Assembly (NCBI RefSeq): GCF_018603905.1
Contig: NZ_JAHFZZ010000014.1
Location: forward strand, 124,001-188,000
Length of the DNA: 64,000 nucleotides
Direction of reading: 5' to 3'
Source of the DNA: Nonomuraea sp. NEAU-A123
Lineage (GTDB): Bacteria > Actinomycetota > Actinomycetes > Streptosporangiales > Streptosporangiaceae
Part shown: one piece after another, positions 42,401 through 49,944 of the stretch
How the letters are laid out: each line of letters opens with the position of its first letter
How positions within the stretch are numbered: the stretch's first letter is position 1
The notes under the pieces: generated by a model
What the model was told of the DNA's origin: nothing
The model's input: only the letters and a program-made list of their open reading frames with translations
Database searches by the model: none
Position numbers and translations under genes: made by a program

Positions 42401-45400
42401 CGACGAGATCGACATTGCCAAACTCCCGCAGACCGGGACGTACCAGATCGTGATCGACCCGACGAAGGCGGGGACGGGCTCGGTCACGGCCACGCTCTCC
42501 AACCGGATCGCGGCCGGCACTCTGACCCTTGGCGGCGCCGCCGTCAACGCCACGATCGCCCGCGCCGGGCAGGACGCGGCCTACACCTTCACCGGCACCG
42601 CCGCCCAGAAGGTCAAGCTCACCGTCACCGGGGTGCCGAGCTTCACCGGGCCGATCTACGTGGGCGTCATCAAGCCTGACGGGACCCAGCTCAGCAACAC
42701 CTACATGTCCGTCAACACGACCGTCAACGTCGCGGACCTTCCCGCGGCCGGAACGTACACGGTCGTGGTCGACCCCACCAAGGGCCTGACCGGGCAGGTC
42801 GGCATCGCGCTCGCCACCAGGACCGCGCTGGCGCCCGCCGCCACGAACGCGACATCGGGTCCGGCCGCCTCGCCGTCCCCGACCCCGTCGGCCACCCCGG
42901 CGATCCGGCCCGCCACCCTCATCGGTGAGACGCCGAACGGCGAGGGGGACTGGAAGCCCGACAAGGGCAACCTGACAGGCGTCGACTGGAACATCCGGCG
43001 GGCCGAGCCCGCGACGATCGAGGCGGCGCGGGCTTCCGCCGGGGTCACGGCGCTGTCCGGCGTGATCCGGACGATCGACGGCAAGCCGCTGCCGAAGGTC
43101 GCGCTGACCGTCGGCCGGGTCAAGGGGACCACCGACGGCAAGGGCCGCTTCCTGCTCACCGGTCTGCCCGCCGGAACCTCGACGCTCGACGTCGACGGTG
43201 CCGCGGCCAGCACGAAGGGCCACCGCTACGGCTTCTACTCGGTCAAGGTGGACCTGGCCGCCGGGCGGACCACCGTGCTTCCGTACACCATCTGGATGCA
43301 GCAGCTCGACACCCAGTACATGGTGAAGTTCGACTCGCCGACCACCAAGGAGGTCGTGCTCACCACGCCGAAGATCCCCGGCCTGGAGGTGCGCATCCCC
43401 GCGGGGTCGGTGATCCGCGACAAGTTCGGCAAGGTCATCACCGAGCTGGGCATCACGCCGATCCCGATCGACCGGCCGCCCTTCCCGTTGCCGCCGAACG
43501 GCATCGTGCCCGTCTACTTCACCGTGCAGCCCGGCGGCACCTTCGTCTTCCCCGACGGCGCCCGCGTCGTCTACCCGAACTACACCAAGCTGCCGCCCGG
43601 CCAGACCGTGGACTTCTGGAACTACGACCCGGAGCGGCAGGGCTGGCACGTCTACGGTCACGGCAAGGTGAGCGCCGACGCGACGCAGGTCGTACCGGAT
43701 CCCGGCACCAAGGTGTGGTCGTTCTACGGCGGGATGTTCAACACCTCGAGCCTGCCGAAGTGGCTGCAGGGCTGGTTCAAGGACGTCTGGGACTGGATCA
43801 ACGGCGACCCGGTGCAGCTGTCCACCGGTCAGCTCATGGACTCGCGCACCGACCTCGCCGTCGACGACGTGCTGCCGATCGAGGTCACCCGCACGCTCTA
43901 CCAGGGCGACACCGCCAACCGTGACTTCGGGATCGGGCAGATCGGGGCCTACAACGCCTTCCTGCACTCGGAGCAGCAGTACCAGGAGGTCGACCTCTAC
44001 CTTCCGGGCGGCGCGATCATCCACTACGTCCGGACCTCTCCAGGAACGGGCTTCATGGACGCGGTCTTCGGCGCCGTCAACACTCCCGGCGAGTACAGAG
44101 GCTCGACCATCAGGCGCGACAACACGCGCGACGGCTGGGAACTGTGGCGGCGCGACGGCATGCGGTACTACTTCCCGCAGTACCAGCCGCTGGCGGAGAT
44201 CAGGGACCGCAACGACAACACGATCACCTTGACGCGCGACGGCCAGCTCAACCTCGTCCAGATCACCTCGCCCAACGGCAAGTGGATCAAGCTGGCGTAC
44301 AACACGAACAACCGGGTCACCGGGCTGCGGGACAACATCGGCCGCACGGTGGGCTACACCTACAACGCTGGCGGCCGGCTGGAGACGGTCACCGACACCG
44401 GCGGCAAGGTCATGAGGTACACCTACGACTCCGCCGGCCGGATGTTCACCGCGACCGACACCCGGGGCATCACCTACCTGACCAACGAGTACGACGCCGC
44501 GGGCCGCGTGGCCAAGCAGACGCTGACGGACGGGCAGATCTACACGTTCGACTACGTCACCGACGCCGCCGGGAAGATCACCGAGACCCGGGTCACCCAG
44601 CCGAACGGCGCGGTGCAACGAGTCACCTTCAACGCGGCCGGCGCGGCGACCAGCCAGACCGAGGCGTACGGCACGGCCGAGGCGAACACGACGACCTTCA
44701 CCCGCGGCACCGGTCAGCGGATCGACTCGATGACCGACTCCGCGGGACGGGTCACGTCCATGGCCTACGACGGCGAAGGCCGGATCACCCAGTCCACCCG
44801 CCTGGCGGGCACCCCGGCCGCGGTGAACGGTGTGAAGACCGTCTATGGCGGGCCCTTCGACCTGCCCTCGGCCGTCACCGACGAGCTGGGCAAGACCACC
44901 ACGTACGAGTACGACGACAAGGGCAACCTCCTCACGGAGACCGATCCGCTGGGCCGGGTCAGCAAGACCCGCTACAACTCCGCGGGCCAGGTGCTCACCG
45001 TCACCGACGCGGCCGGCAAGGTCACCACCAACACCTACAGCCTCGGCGACCTGAAGACCTCCACCGATCCGACAGGCCGCGTCACCCGGTTCTTCACCGA
45101 CAACGCCGGCCGGATCACCCAGACCACCGACCCGGCCGGAGCCGTCTCGACGATCGCCTATGACGCCCGCAACCAGATCGGCTCCGTGACGGACCCGCTG
45201 GGCCGGACGTTCGGCTTCGGCTACGACGAGAACGGCAACCGCAACAAGCTCACCGATCCGCGCAACAACTCGATGTCCTGGGAGTACGACGCCTCGGACC
45301 GGGTCACCAAGGTCACCGATCCGCTCGGCAGATCGACGGTCACGACCTACGACAAGGCCGGGCAGGTCGCCACCACGACCAGCCGCAACGGCAAACTCAC

Positions 45401-47540
45401 CAAGTTCGCCTACGACGCCCTCGGCCGGACCAAGCAGGTCGACTACGGCGTCAGCGGCACCACCGCCGAATCGACCGTGGTCTTCACCTACGACGAGGTC
45501 GACCGGCTCAAGCGCATCGCCGACACGGCCGCCGGGGGAGACACGGTCTTCACCTACGACGACCTCGACCGGGTCACCCGGGTCACGCGCCCGGCCGGGC
45601 AGGTCGACTACGGGTACAACGCGGTGGACCAGCGGACCAGCGTCACCGTCCTCGGACGGGCACCCGTCACCTACGACTACGACGACACCGGCGCGGTCAA
45701 GCGGATCGCCCGCGGAAACGTGGCCGTGGCCCCGCACTACGACGACGCGGGCCGGGAGGACCGCCTCGACCTGCCCGGCGGCTGGAGCCAGCACTACGGC
45801 TACGACGACGCGGGCCGGGTCACCGGGATCACCTACCGCTACGGCACGACCGACAAGGGCGGCCTGGCCTACGGCTACGACCCGCTCGGCCAGATCGCCG
45901 ACGTCACCGGCTCGTTCGCCAAGGTCGCGTTGCCGGCGGCGGTCAGCGGGATGGTCTACGACGCGGCCAACCGGCTGACCAGCCGCTCGGGGCAGACGCT
46001 GTCGTACGACCCCGACGGCAACCTCACCGGCGACGGCACCACCACCTACGACTGGAACGCCCGAGGCCAGCTCAAGGGCCTCAGCCGGGCCGGCCTGACC
46101 GCCGGGTTCCGTTACGACGCCGAGGGGCAGCGAGACCGCCGCACGGTCAACGGCGCCGTGACCGGCTACCTGGCCGGCGGGGACAACCCCATCGCCGAGA
46201 CCGACGCGTCGGGGAACGTCACGGCCGAGCTGATGTCCGGCGCGATCGACCAGTGGTTCGGCCGCACCAGCGGGGCCGGGACCCAGACCTATCTCACCGA
46301 CCTCCAGGGCAGCACGCTGGCGCTCGGCGCCGATGACGGCAGCCTGAAGACGGCCTACTCCTACGACCCGAACGGCGGCACCGCGGTCACCGGTGACCCG
46401 GGCGGCAACGGGTTCACGTACACCGGCCGCGAGGACGACGGTACCGGCCTGCTGTTCTACCGCGCCCGCTACTACAGCCCGACGCTCGGCCGGTTCATCA
46501 GCGAGGACCCGGTCGGCGTCGACGGCGGGGCCAACCTCTACGGCTACGCCGCCGGCGACCCGGTCAACGCGACCGACCCGAGTGGCAACAGCCCGATGCT
46601 GGCCGCCTGCCTGGGCGGCGCGCTGTTCGGCGGCGGCCTGGAATACCTGACCCAGCGGCTGTCCGGCCGCAAGGTCGACTGGGGCAGCGTCGGCACGCAG
46701 GCGCTCCTCGGCTGCGGGCTCGGGATGTTCGGCAAGGCGTTCCAGTTCGGCAAGGTCGCGCAGTGCGTGGGCAACAGCTTCACCGGCGACACCCCGGTTC
46801 TCATGGCGGACGGGACGCGCAAGCCGATCAGCGAGGTGCGGGTCGGCGAGCTGGTCATGGTGACCGATCCGGTGACCGGGGCCACCCGAGGCGAGCCCGT
46901 CACCGCGCTCATCCAGGGCCTCGGGTCGAAGAGCCTCGTCGAGCTGACCGTGGACCTGGATGGAGAACGGGGCACGGTCACCGCGACGGACGGGCACCCG
47001 TTCTGGGTCCCGGACCGCCGGGAATGGGTCGAGGCCGGCGACCTCGTCCCCGGCACGTGGCTGCGGACCTCCGCCGGCACCTACGTGCAGGTCAGCGCGG
47101 TCCGGAAGCTCTTCAGATGGGACCGCGTCTACAACCTCACGGTCGGCGAGACGCACACGTTCTATGTGGCCGCCGGCGCGGCGAACCTGCTGGTCCACAA
47201 CAGTGCCTGCCCGAAGGCGTCCTGGCTCGGCAAGGCCAACTTCACCAGCCAGAAGACGATGAGCAAGAAGTTCGACGCCCACGCCGCCGACTTCGGCATC
47301 ACGGGCAACCGCAACAAGGCAACCATGCAGGCGTTCGAGAAGGCCATGCGGGACCACATGGCCGCGCCGGGAACCAAGATCTACCGGTTCAACTACCGGG
47401 GACAGGGCACGGCGGTCGGCTTCATCGATCCCAGTACGGGAAAGATGGTGATGCTCCACGCGGACGGGTCGTTCTGGTCCGCCTGGAACCTCGGAAGCAA
47501 GCAGCTCGCGGGCATCATAGACAAGGGCTACCTGTATTGA
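39435..47540 (+). CDS. Giant secreted Rhs/YD-repeat polymorphic toxin with Hint and colicin-D-like nuclease tip
   Basis: 2701 residues, ATG at 39435 after GGGGAG. Order: signal peptide; two YD peptides (YAYDAAGMLTGVTHPGG, YSYDPAGNLTGIERYP); two IPT/TIG domains (about 110-280); eight repeats of about 103 residues (280-1130); a carboxypeptidase-regulatory-like domain (LSGVIRTIDGKPLPKVALTV); a linker; many YD repeats (about 1450-2250); and the Rhs core ending GLLFYRARYYSPTLGRFIS and EDPVGVDGG. Then a pretoxin Hint domain (NSFTGDTPVLMADGTRKPI to LLVHN), and a C-terminal tip with HAADFGITGNRNK, NYRGQGTAVGFIDPSTGKMV and WNLGSKQLAGI, matching the colicin D tRNA-nuclease domain. It is probably a contact-dependent toxin delivered to rival bacteria. 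Confidence 0.9.
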   Translation: MSGFVRGKLLATLLGLSVVFSPLPVLGQSSQTVLPAALPDHDRPPPVSAKATAASAKAVADAAGPAVYAYDAAGMLTGVTHPGGEAAKYSYDPAGNLTGIERYPATQLSVMSVVPVAGRPGSTVRVSGTGFSATPSGNTVSFNGATATVTAATATSLTVTVPASVTTGAVAVTVGGTTAQAGTFTVAAPGPALTAITPQTGPPTTAVTVTGSGFASALSDNIVSINGLRAEVTSATATQLTFVVPNGANSGKVLVATPAGEATSAADFIVPLTAVDPATIENTTRLQVGGEAQPVLISSAGKSALVVFDAPASGEVDVGLTGNTLGTVNAIAYNYASTKLQNVSVSSSGGSLHLSGLAEGRTYQLLLDPSTATATGQVTVTLSAPVSGGLLSPTAAGSTATIARPGQHAVFTFVGAADAAVSVGFTGTTIDKYWNVDVVAPNGTVVDNYNFSAGTSGDLDLPKLPISGTYRVVIDPASAATGSVTATLSSPVSGGPLSATAAGSTATIARPGQDAAFTFTGAADAAVSLGFTGTTIDKLWIVNVMAPDGTKVVDSRIFAAGASGEIDIPKLPASGAYRVVVDVNLGGTGSITATLSVPVASGVLSATEAGSVVTIPRPGQDAGLTFAGTADAAVSLGLTANTFGKTIYLDVVAPDGTVVVDNQFLSTTTSGEIDIAKLPQTGTYQVLIDPDQASTGSVTVTLSSPVSGGQITATGAAAVLPIPRPGQDAILTFAGTADRPVSLGLTANTLTKSAYVNVLAPDGTVTVKNFYVSAAAADEIDIEKLPQTGTYRVVIDPNDAATGSITATLSEPLTGTLTATGAGVTSAISRAGQDAVLTFAGTADRPVSLGLTANTLTKAAYVNVLAPDGTITVKNFYVSAATADEIDIAKLPQTGTYRVVIDPTQAATGSITASLSEPLTGTLTPTGAGVAAALSRAGQDAVLTFAGTADGAVGIGLTPNTVNQPTYVNVLAPDGTVVVKNTYVSAATADEIDIAKLPQTGTYQIVIDPTKAGTGSVTATLSNRIAAGTLTLGGAAVNATIARAGQDAAYTFTGTAAQKVKLTVTGVPSFTGPIYVGVIKPDGTQLSNTYMSVNTTVNVADLPAAGTYTVVVDPTKGLTGQVGIALATRTALAPAATNATSGPAASPSPTPSATPAIRPATLIGETPNGEGDWKPDKGNLTGVDWNIRRAEPATIEAARASAGVTALSGVIRTIDGKPLPKVALTVGRVKGTTDGKGRFLLTGLPAGTSTLDVDGAAASTKGHRYGFYSVKVDLAAGRTTVLPYTIWMQQLDTQYMVKFDSPTTKEVVLTTPKIPGLEVRIPAGSVIRDKFGKVITELGITPIPIDRPPFPLPPNGIVPVYFTVQPGGTFVFPDGARVVYPNYTKLPPGQTVDFWNYDPERQGWHVYGHGKVSADATQVVPDPGTKVWSFYGGMFNTSSLPKWLQGWFKDVWDWINGDPVQLSTGQLMDSRTDLAVDDVLPIEVTRTLYQGDTANRDFGIGQIGAYNAFLHSEQQYQEVDLYLPGGAIIHYVRTSPGTGFMDAVFGAVNTPGEYRGSTIRRDNTRDGWELWRRDGMRYYFPQYQPLAEIRDRNDNTITLTRDGQLNLVQITSPNGKWIKLAYNTNNRVTGLRDNIGRTVGYTYNAGGRLETVTDTGGKVMRYTYDSAGRMFTATDTRGITYLTNEYDAAGRVAKQTLTDGQIYTFDYVTDAAGKITETRVTQPNGAVQRVTFNAAGAATSQTEAYGTAEANTTTFTRGTGQRIDSMTDSAGRVTSMAYDGEGRITQSTRLAGTPAAVNGVKTVYGGPFDLPSAVTDELGKTTTYEYDDKGNLLTETDPLGRVSKTRYNSAGQVLTVTDAAGKVTTNTYSLGDLKTSTDPTGRVTRFFTDNAGRITQTTDPAGAVSTIAYDARNQIGSVTDPLGRTFGFGYDENGNRNKLTDPRNNSMSWEYDASDRVTKVTDPLGRSTVTTYDKAGQVATTTSRNGKLTKFAYDALGRTKQVDYGVSGTTAESTVVFTYDEVDRLKRIADTAAGGDTVFTYDDLDRVTRVTRPAGQVDYGYNAVDQRTSVTVLGRAPVTYDYDDTGAVKRIARGNVAVAPHYDDAGREDRLDLPGGWSQHYGYDDAGRVTGITYRYGTTDKGGLAYGYDPLGQIADVTGSFAKVALPAAVSGMVYDAANRLTSRSGQTLSYDPDGNLTGDGTTTYDWNARGQLKGLSRAGLTAGFRYDAEGQRDRRTVNGAVTGYLAGGDNPIAETDASGNVTAELMSGAIDQWFGRTSGAGTQTYLTDLQGSTLALGADDGSLKTAYSYDPNGGTAVTGDPGGNGFTYTGREDDGTGLLFYRARYYSPTLGRFISEDPVGVDGGANLYGYAAGDPVNATDPSGNSPMLAACLGGALFGGGLEYLTQRLSGRKVDWGSVGTQALLGCGLGMFGKAFQFGKVAQCVGNSFTGDTPVLMADGTRKPISEVRVGELVMVTDPVTGATRGEPVTALIQGLGSKSLVELTVDLDGERGTVTATDGHPFWVPDRREWVEAGDLVPGTWLRTSAGTYVQVSAVRKLFRWDRVYNLTVGETHTFYVAAGAANLLVHNSACPKASWLGKANFTSQKTMSKKFDAHAADFGITGNRNKATMQAFEKAMRDHMAAPGTKIYRFNYRGQGTAVGFIDPSTGKMVMLHADGSFWSAWNLGSKQLAGIIDKGYLY
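40597..42816 (+). repeat. Tandem about 309-bp repeats in the Rhs toxin gene
   Basis: Six closely similar units plus a diverged one at the 3' end (and another diverged unit just upstream, about 40280-40596). The unit core is ARPGQDAVLTFAGTADxxVS, then VNVLAPDGT, then ADEIDIAKLPQTGTYRVVID. Units from 41560 to 42260 are the most alike at DNA level. They look like beta-sandwich modules (pre-peptidase C-terminal-like) that lengthen the stalk. Confidence 0.85.
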
Positions 47541-48340
47541 CAGCAGGCGGAGGCGACCCCGCGACGAGCGGGGAGCTGGCCGGGGCGCTCCTCGACGGCC
47601 CGCACCGGTTCGGCGGCCGGTGGCTGGACGAGGGCGCCAAGGCGGTGGTGCCGGTGCCCGCGTCCTGGCCGCCGGACGAGCGGCTCGCGGGCCGGGTCTC
47701 CGCGGGCGCCAGGGCGTCCGGCGTGGACCGCGTCCTCGCGGGGCAGGTCGGCGCGCGGCATGCCGCCGAAGACGTCCTCGAGCTGCGGGTGCCGCTCGCC
47801 GGGCTGCCCCGGTCCGAAGGCGGCCTCCTCCTCGCCCTTCCCGGGCTGTCCGGCGCCGTCCTCGTCACGGGGCAGGGATATGCGCTGGTCGCGGGGGACA
47901 CCCGGTTCGTCCGGGCGTGCCTGGACACCGGGATCGACGAGGCCAGGGCGAGGTTCGCCAGATACGCGAAAAGGCTGGCCGGCTCGCGGCCGGAGCCGGC
48001 GGCGGTCGCCGCGGAGTACCCTGCGCGACATCCGTCGGCGTCCACGCCGGCCGAGGTCGCTCCGGGATCCGGGGTGGCCGAGCAACTGGCTCTCATGCGG
48101 GCGTTGGTGCGAGGCGACCTGCCCGCCGCCTCCTTCGCGCCGGCCTGGCTGGCCGCCCGCCGGCGCGCGCTCGACGAGGGAGAACGGGTCCGCGACAGCC
48201 TGGAACGGGCGCTGCTGGACGTCTTCTACGCCCTGGAGGACTACCCAGCCGACCCGGACCTGCGCGAGCCCGGCGACCTCACCGACGAGGAGCTGACCTC
48301 CCGGGTCCGCGTGTCCCTTGCCGGTCTCGCCCCGCCCTGA
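47537..48340 (+). CDS. Colicin D-like immunity protein with an extra N-terminal domain
   Basis: About 267 residues from a TTG at 47537 that overlaps the toxin stop (TTGA), with AAGGG nine bases upstream. The last 90 residues match colicin D immunity proteins: LMRALVRGDLPAASFAPAWL, LERALLDVFYALEDYPADPD, and LTDEELTSRVRVSL. Colicin D immunity proteins are usually about 90 residues. The first 170 residues (for example FGGRWLDEGAKAVVPVP, LLLALPGLSGAVLVTGQGYA) are a domain I do not recognise. The location directly after the toxin tip and the coupling support the immunity role. A start further downstream cannot be ruled out. Confidence 0.8.
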   Translation: MTAGGGDPATSGELAGALLDGPHRFGGRWLDEGAKAVVPVPASWPPDERLAGRVSAGARASGVDRVLAGQVGARHAAEDVLELRVPLAGLPRSEGGLLLALPGLSGAVLVTGQGYALVAGDTRFVRACLDTGIDEARARFARYAKRLAGSRPEPAAVAAEYPARHPSASTPAEVAPGSGVAEQLALMRALVRGDLPAASFAPAWLAARRRALDEGERVRDSLERALLDVFYALEDYPADPDLREPGDLTDEELTSRVRVSLAGLAPP

Positions 48341-48356
48341 AGCCGCGGTGAGCTGG

Positions 48357-48989
48357 TCAGTCCTTGTAGGCGCGCAGGGCCTCGATCACGCTGCGGAGGT
48401 GCCCGCGAGCGGCCTGTTCGGCCGTCTCCGGATCGCCCGAACAGATGGCGTGGATGATGGCCAGGTGCTCGTTCAGTGAGACGGCCGGCCGTCCCGGCTG
48501 CATGGCCAGCCGGAACTGGTGCCGGACGATCTGCGCGCGCAGCCGCTCCAGCACGCCACCGGCCGTGGCCTGACCACTCAGCTCCCGGATCCGGCGATGC
48601 AGCGACCGGTTGAGATCGGAGTAGCCGAGCACGTCGCCCGAAGCGACCGCCGCCGACATCCGCGCGCCCACCTCGCGCAGCTCGTCCGCCTCCGCCGGAG
48701 TCACCCGCTCAGCGGCCTTGGCCGCGCACAGGCCCTCGACCACCATGCGGACCTCGCTGATCTCGATGGCCTCGGCCAGAGAGACCGCGCGGACCCGGGC
48801 GCCCCGGTTCTGAATCCGCTCCACCAGGCCCTCGTTGGCCAGTTGCTGCAGCGCCGAACGCACCGAGCTGCGGCTGGCGGAGAAGCGCTCCGACAGGTCG
48901 GTCTCGACCAGCCGCTGATCAGGCACGAACTCACCACGCATGATCCCGTCACGCATGGCGTCGAGCACCGCTCCCGAGTCTGAGGACAC
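48357..48989 (-). CDS. GntR/FCD-type transcriptional regulator
   Basis: 210 residues, GTG at 48989 after GAGAGGG. Winged helix: MRDGIMRGEFVPDQRLVETD, then RFSASRSSVRSALQQLANEG, then LVERIQNRGARVRAV. FCD ligand domain: YSDLNRSLHRRIRELSG and VSLNEHLAIIHAI carry the D/H residues of the metal site. It is divergent from a DUF1932 dehydrogenase gene with an ATTGTCGCCAAT site between them, and probably represses it and itself. Confidence 0.88.
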   Translation of the reverse strand: MSSDSGAVLDAMRDGIMRGEFVPDQRLVETDLSERFSASRSSVRSALQQLANEGLVERIQNRGARVRAVSLAEAIEISEVRMVVEGLCAAKAAERVTPAEADELREVGARMSAAVASGDVLGYSDLNRSLHRRIRELSGQATAGGVLERLRAQIVRHQFRLAMQPGRPAVSLNEHLAIIHAICSGDPETAEQAARGHLRSVIEALRAYKD

Positions 48990-49003
48990 GTTCCCTCTCT
49001 CTG

Positions 49004-49015
49004 ATTGTCGCCAAT
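49004..49015. promoter_or_regulatory. Near-copy of the island operator, ATTGTCGCCAAT
   Basis: It differs by one base from the site at 28205-28216 and lies between the gntR gene (48989, minus) and the dehydrogenase gene (about 49037, plus). It shows that the two GntR regulators in this window may recognise related sequences. Confidence 0.55.
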
Positions 49016-49036
49016 CTTGTGCTAAATATCGTATCG

Positions 49037-49837
49037 ATGATGGATGCCATTCACTCGATGACAGATGCCGCCCCGCCCCTGCGCGTGGCCGTGCTCGGCC
49101 TCGGTGAGGCCGGCGCGGCCATCTCGGCCGACCTCGCCGCCGCCGGGGCGCTGGTCCGCGGCTACGATCCCGCCGTCGGCGCGCCCGCGGGCGTCGTGGA
49201 AACCGGTGGCGAGGCCGACGCGGTCCGCGGTGTCGACCTGGTCCTGAGCGTCAACAGCTCAGCGGCGGCCGAGGAAGCGCTGCGTAACGCGCTGCCGGGC
49301 GCCGCGCCGGCGACCCTGTGGGCGGATCTCAATACGGCGGCGCCGGCGGTCAAGCGGCGGCTGGCCGAGCTCGCCGGCCAAGCCGGTCTCGCGTTCGCCG
49401 ACGTCGCGCTGATGGCGCCCGTTCCGGGACGTGGCCTGCGTGCGCCCATGCTGGTCTCCGGTGGTCACGCCGAACGGTACGCCCGCCTGCTCACACCGCT
49501 CGGCGCGCGGGTGGATGTGCTCGACGGCCCCCCTGGGCTCGCCGCCGAGCGCAAACTCCTGCGCAGCGTCTTCTTCAAGGGCTTGGCGGCCGCCGTGGTC
49601 GAGGCGCTCCGGGCCGGGCGGGCGGCCGGATGCGAGGACTGGCTACGCGAGAACATCGCCGACGAGCTCGCCGCGGCGGACGCGGCCACCGTACGGCGCC
49701 TGGTGGACGGCACGCACCGCCATGCCGTACGGCGTGCCGCGGAGATGCGCGCCGCCACCGACATGCTGACCGACCTGGGCGTGCCGCCCCTGATCACCCG
49801 AGCCACCGCCGACCTCCTCCGCGGGCCCCTGGAGTGA
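49037..49837 (+). CDS. 6-phosphogluconate-dehydrogenase-like NAD(P) oxidoreductase with DUF1932 C-terminus
   Basis: About 266 residues. In-frame ATGs lie at 49037, 49040 and 49058, none with a good ribosome binding site; 49037 is taken because TATCGT just upstream could be a -10 for a leaderless message. The Rossmann motif is VAVLGLGEAGAAISADLAAAG. The middle has ADLNTAAPAVKRRLAE, and the end is the helical DUF1932 domain (LAAERKLLRSVFFKGLAAAV, GVPPLITRATADLL). It resembles 3-hydroxyisobutyrate-dehydrogenase-like beta-hydroxyacid dehydrogenases. The substrate is unknown. Confidence 0.75.
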   Translation: MMDAIHSMTDAAPPLRVAVLGLGEAGAAISADLAAAGALVRGYDPAVGAPAGVVETGGEADAVRGVDLVLSVNSSAAAEEALRNALPGAAPATLWADLNTAAPAVKRRLAELAGQAGLAFADVALMAPVPGRGLRAPMLVSGGHAERYARLLTPLGARVDVLDGPPGLAAERKLLRSVFFKGLAAAVVEALRAGRAAGCEDWLRENIADELAAADAATVRRLVDGTHRHAVRRAAEMRAATDMLTDLGVPPLITRATADLLRGPLE

Positions 49838-49838
49838 A

Positions 49839-49854
49839 CCCCGCGTCCGCGGGG
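49839..49854 (+). terminator. Short GC hairpin after the dehydrogenase gene
   Basis: CCCCGC (49839-49844) and GCGGGG (49849-49854) form a 6-bp stem with a 4-base loop, starting one base after the stop. There is no T-run, so it is a weak candidate. Confidence 0.4.
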
Positions 49855-49944
49855 GCTTGCGTTCGCGGCCGGCCTTCATTGAGATGGCTTGTCATAAGGT
49901 CGCGTGCGCGGCGAAAGTGAACCGGTAAATCCAGGGACGGCCGT

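Noticed and set aside
40800..47459. A 2219-codon open frame on the minus strand opposite the Rhs toxin gene
   Set aside because: It mirrors the repeats of the plus-strand gene and consists of Arg/Gly/Asp-rich low-complexity sequence, as expected from the antisense of high-GC codons. There is no domain and no start signal.
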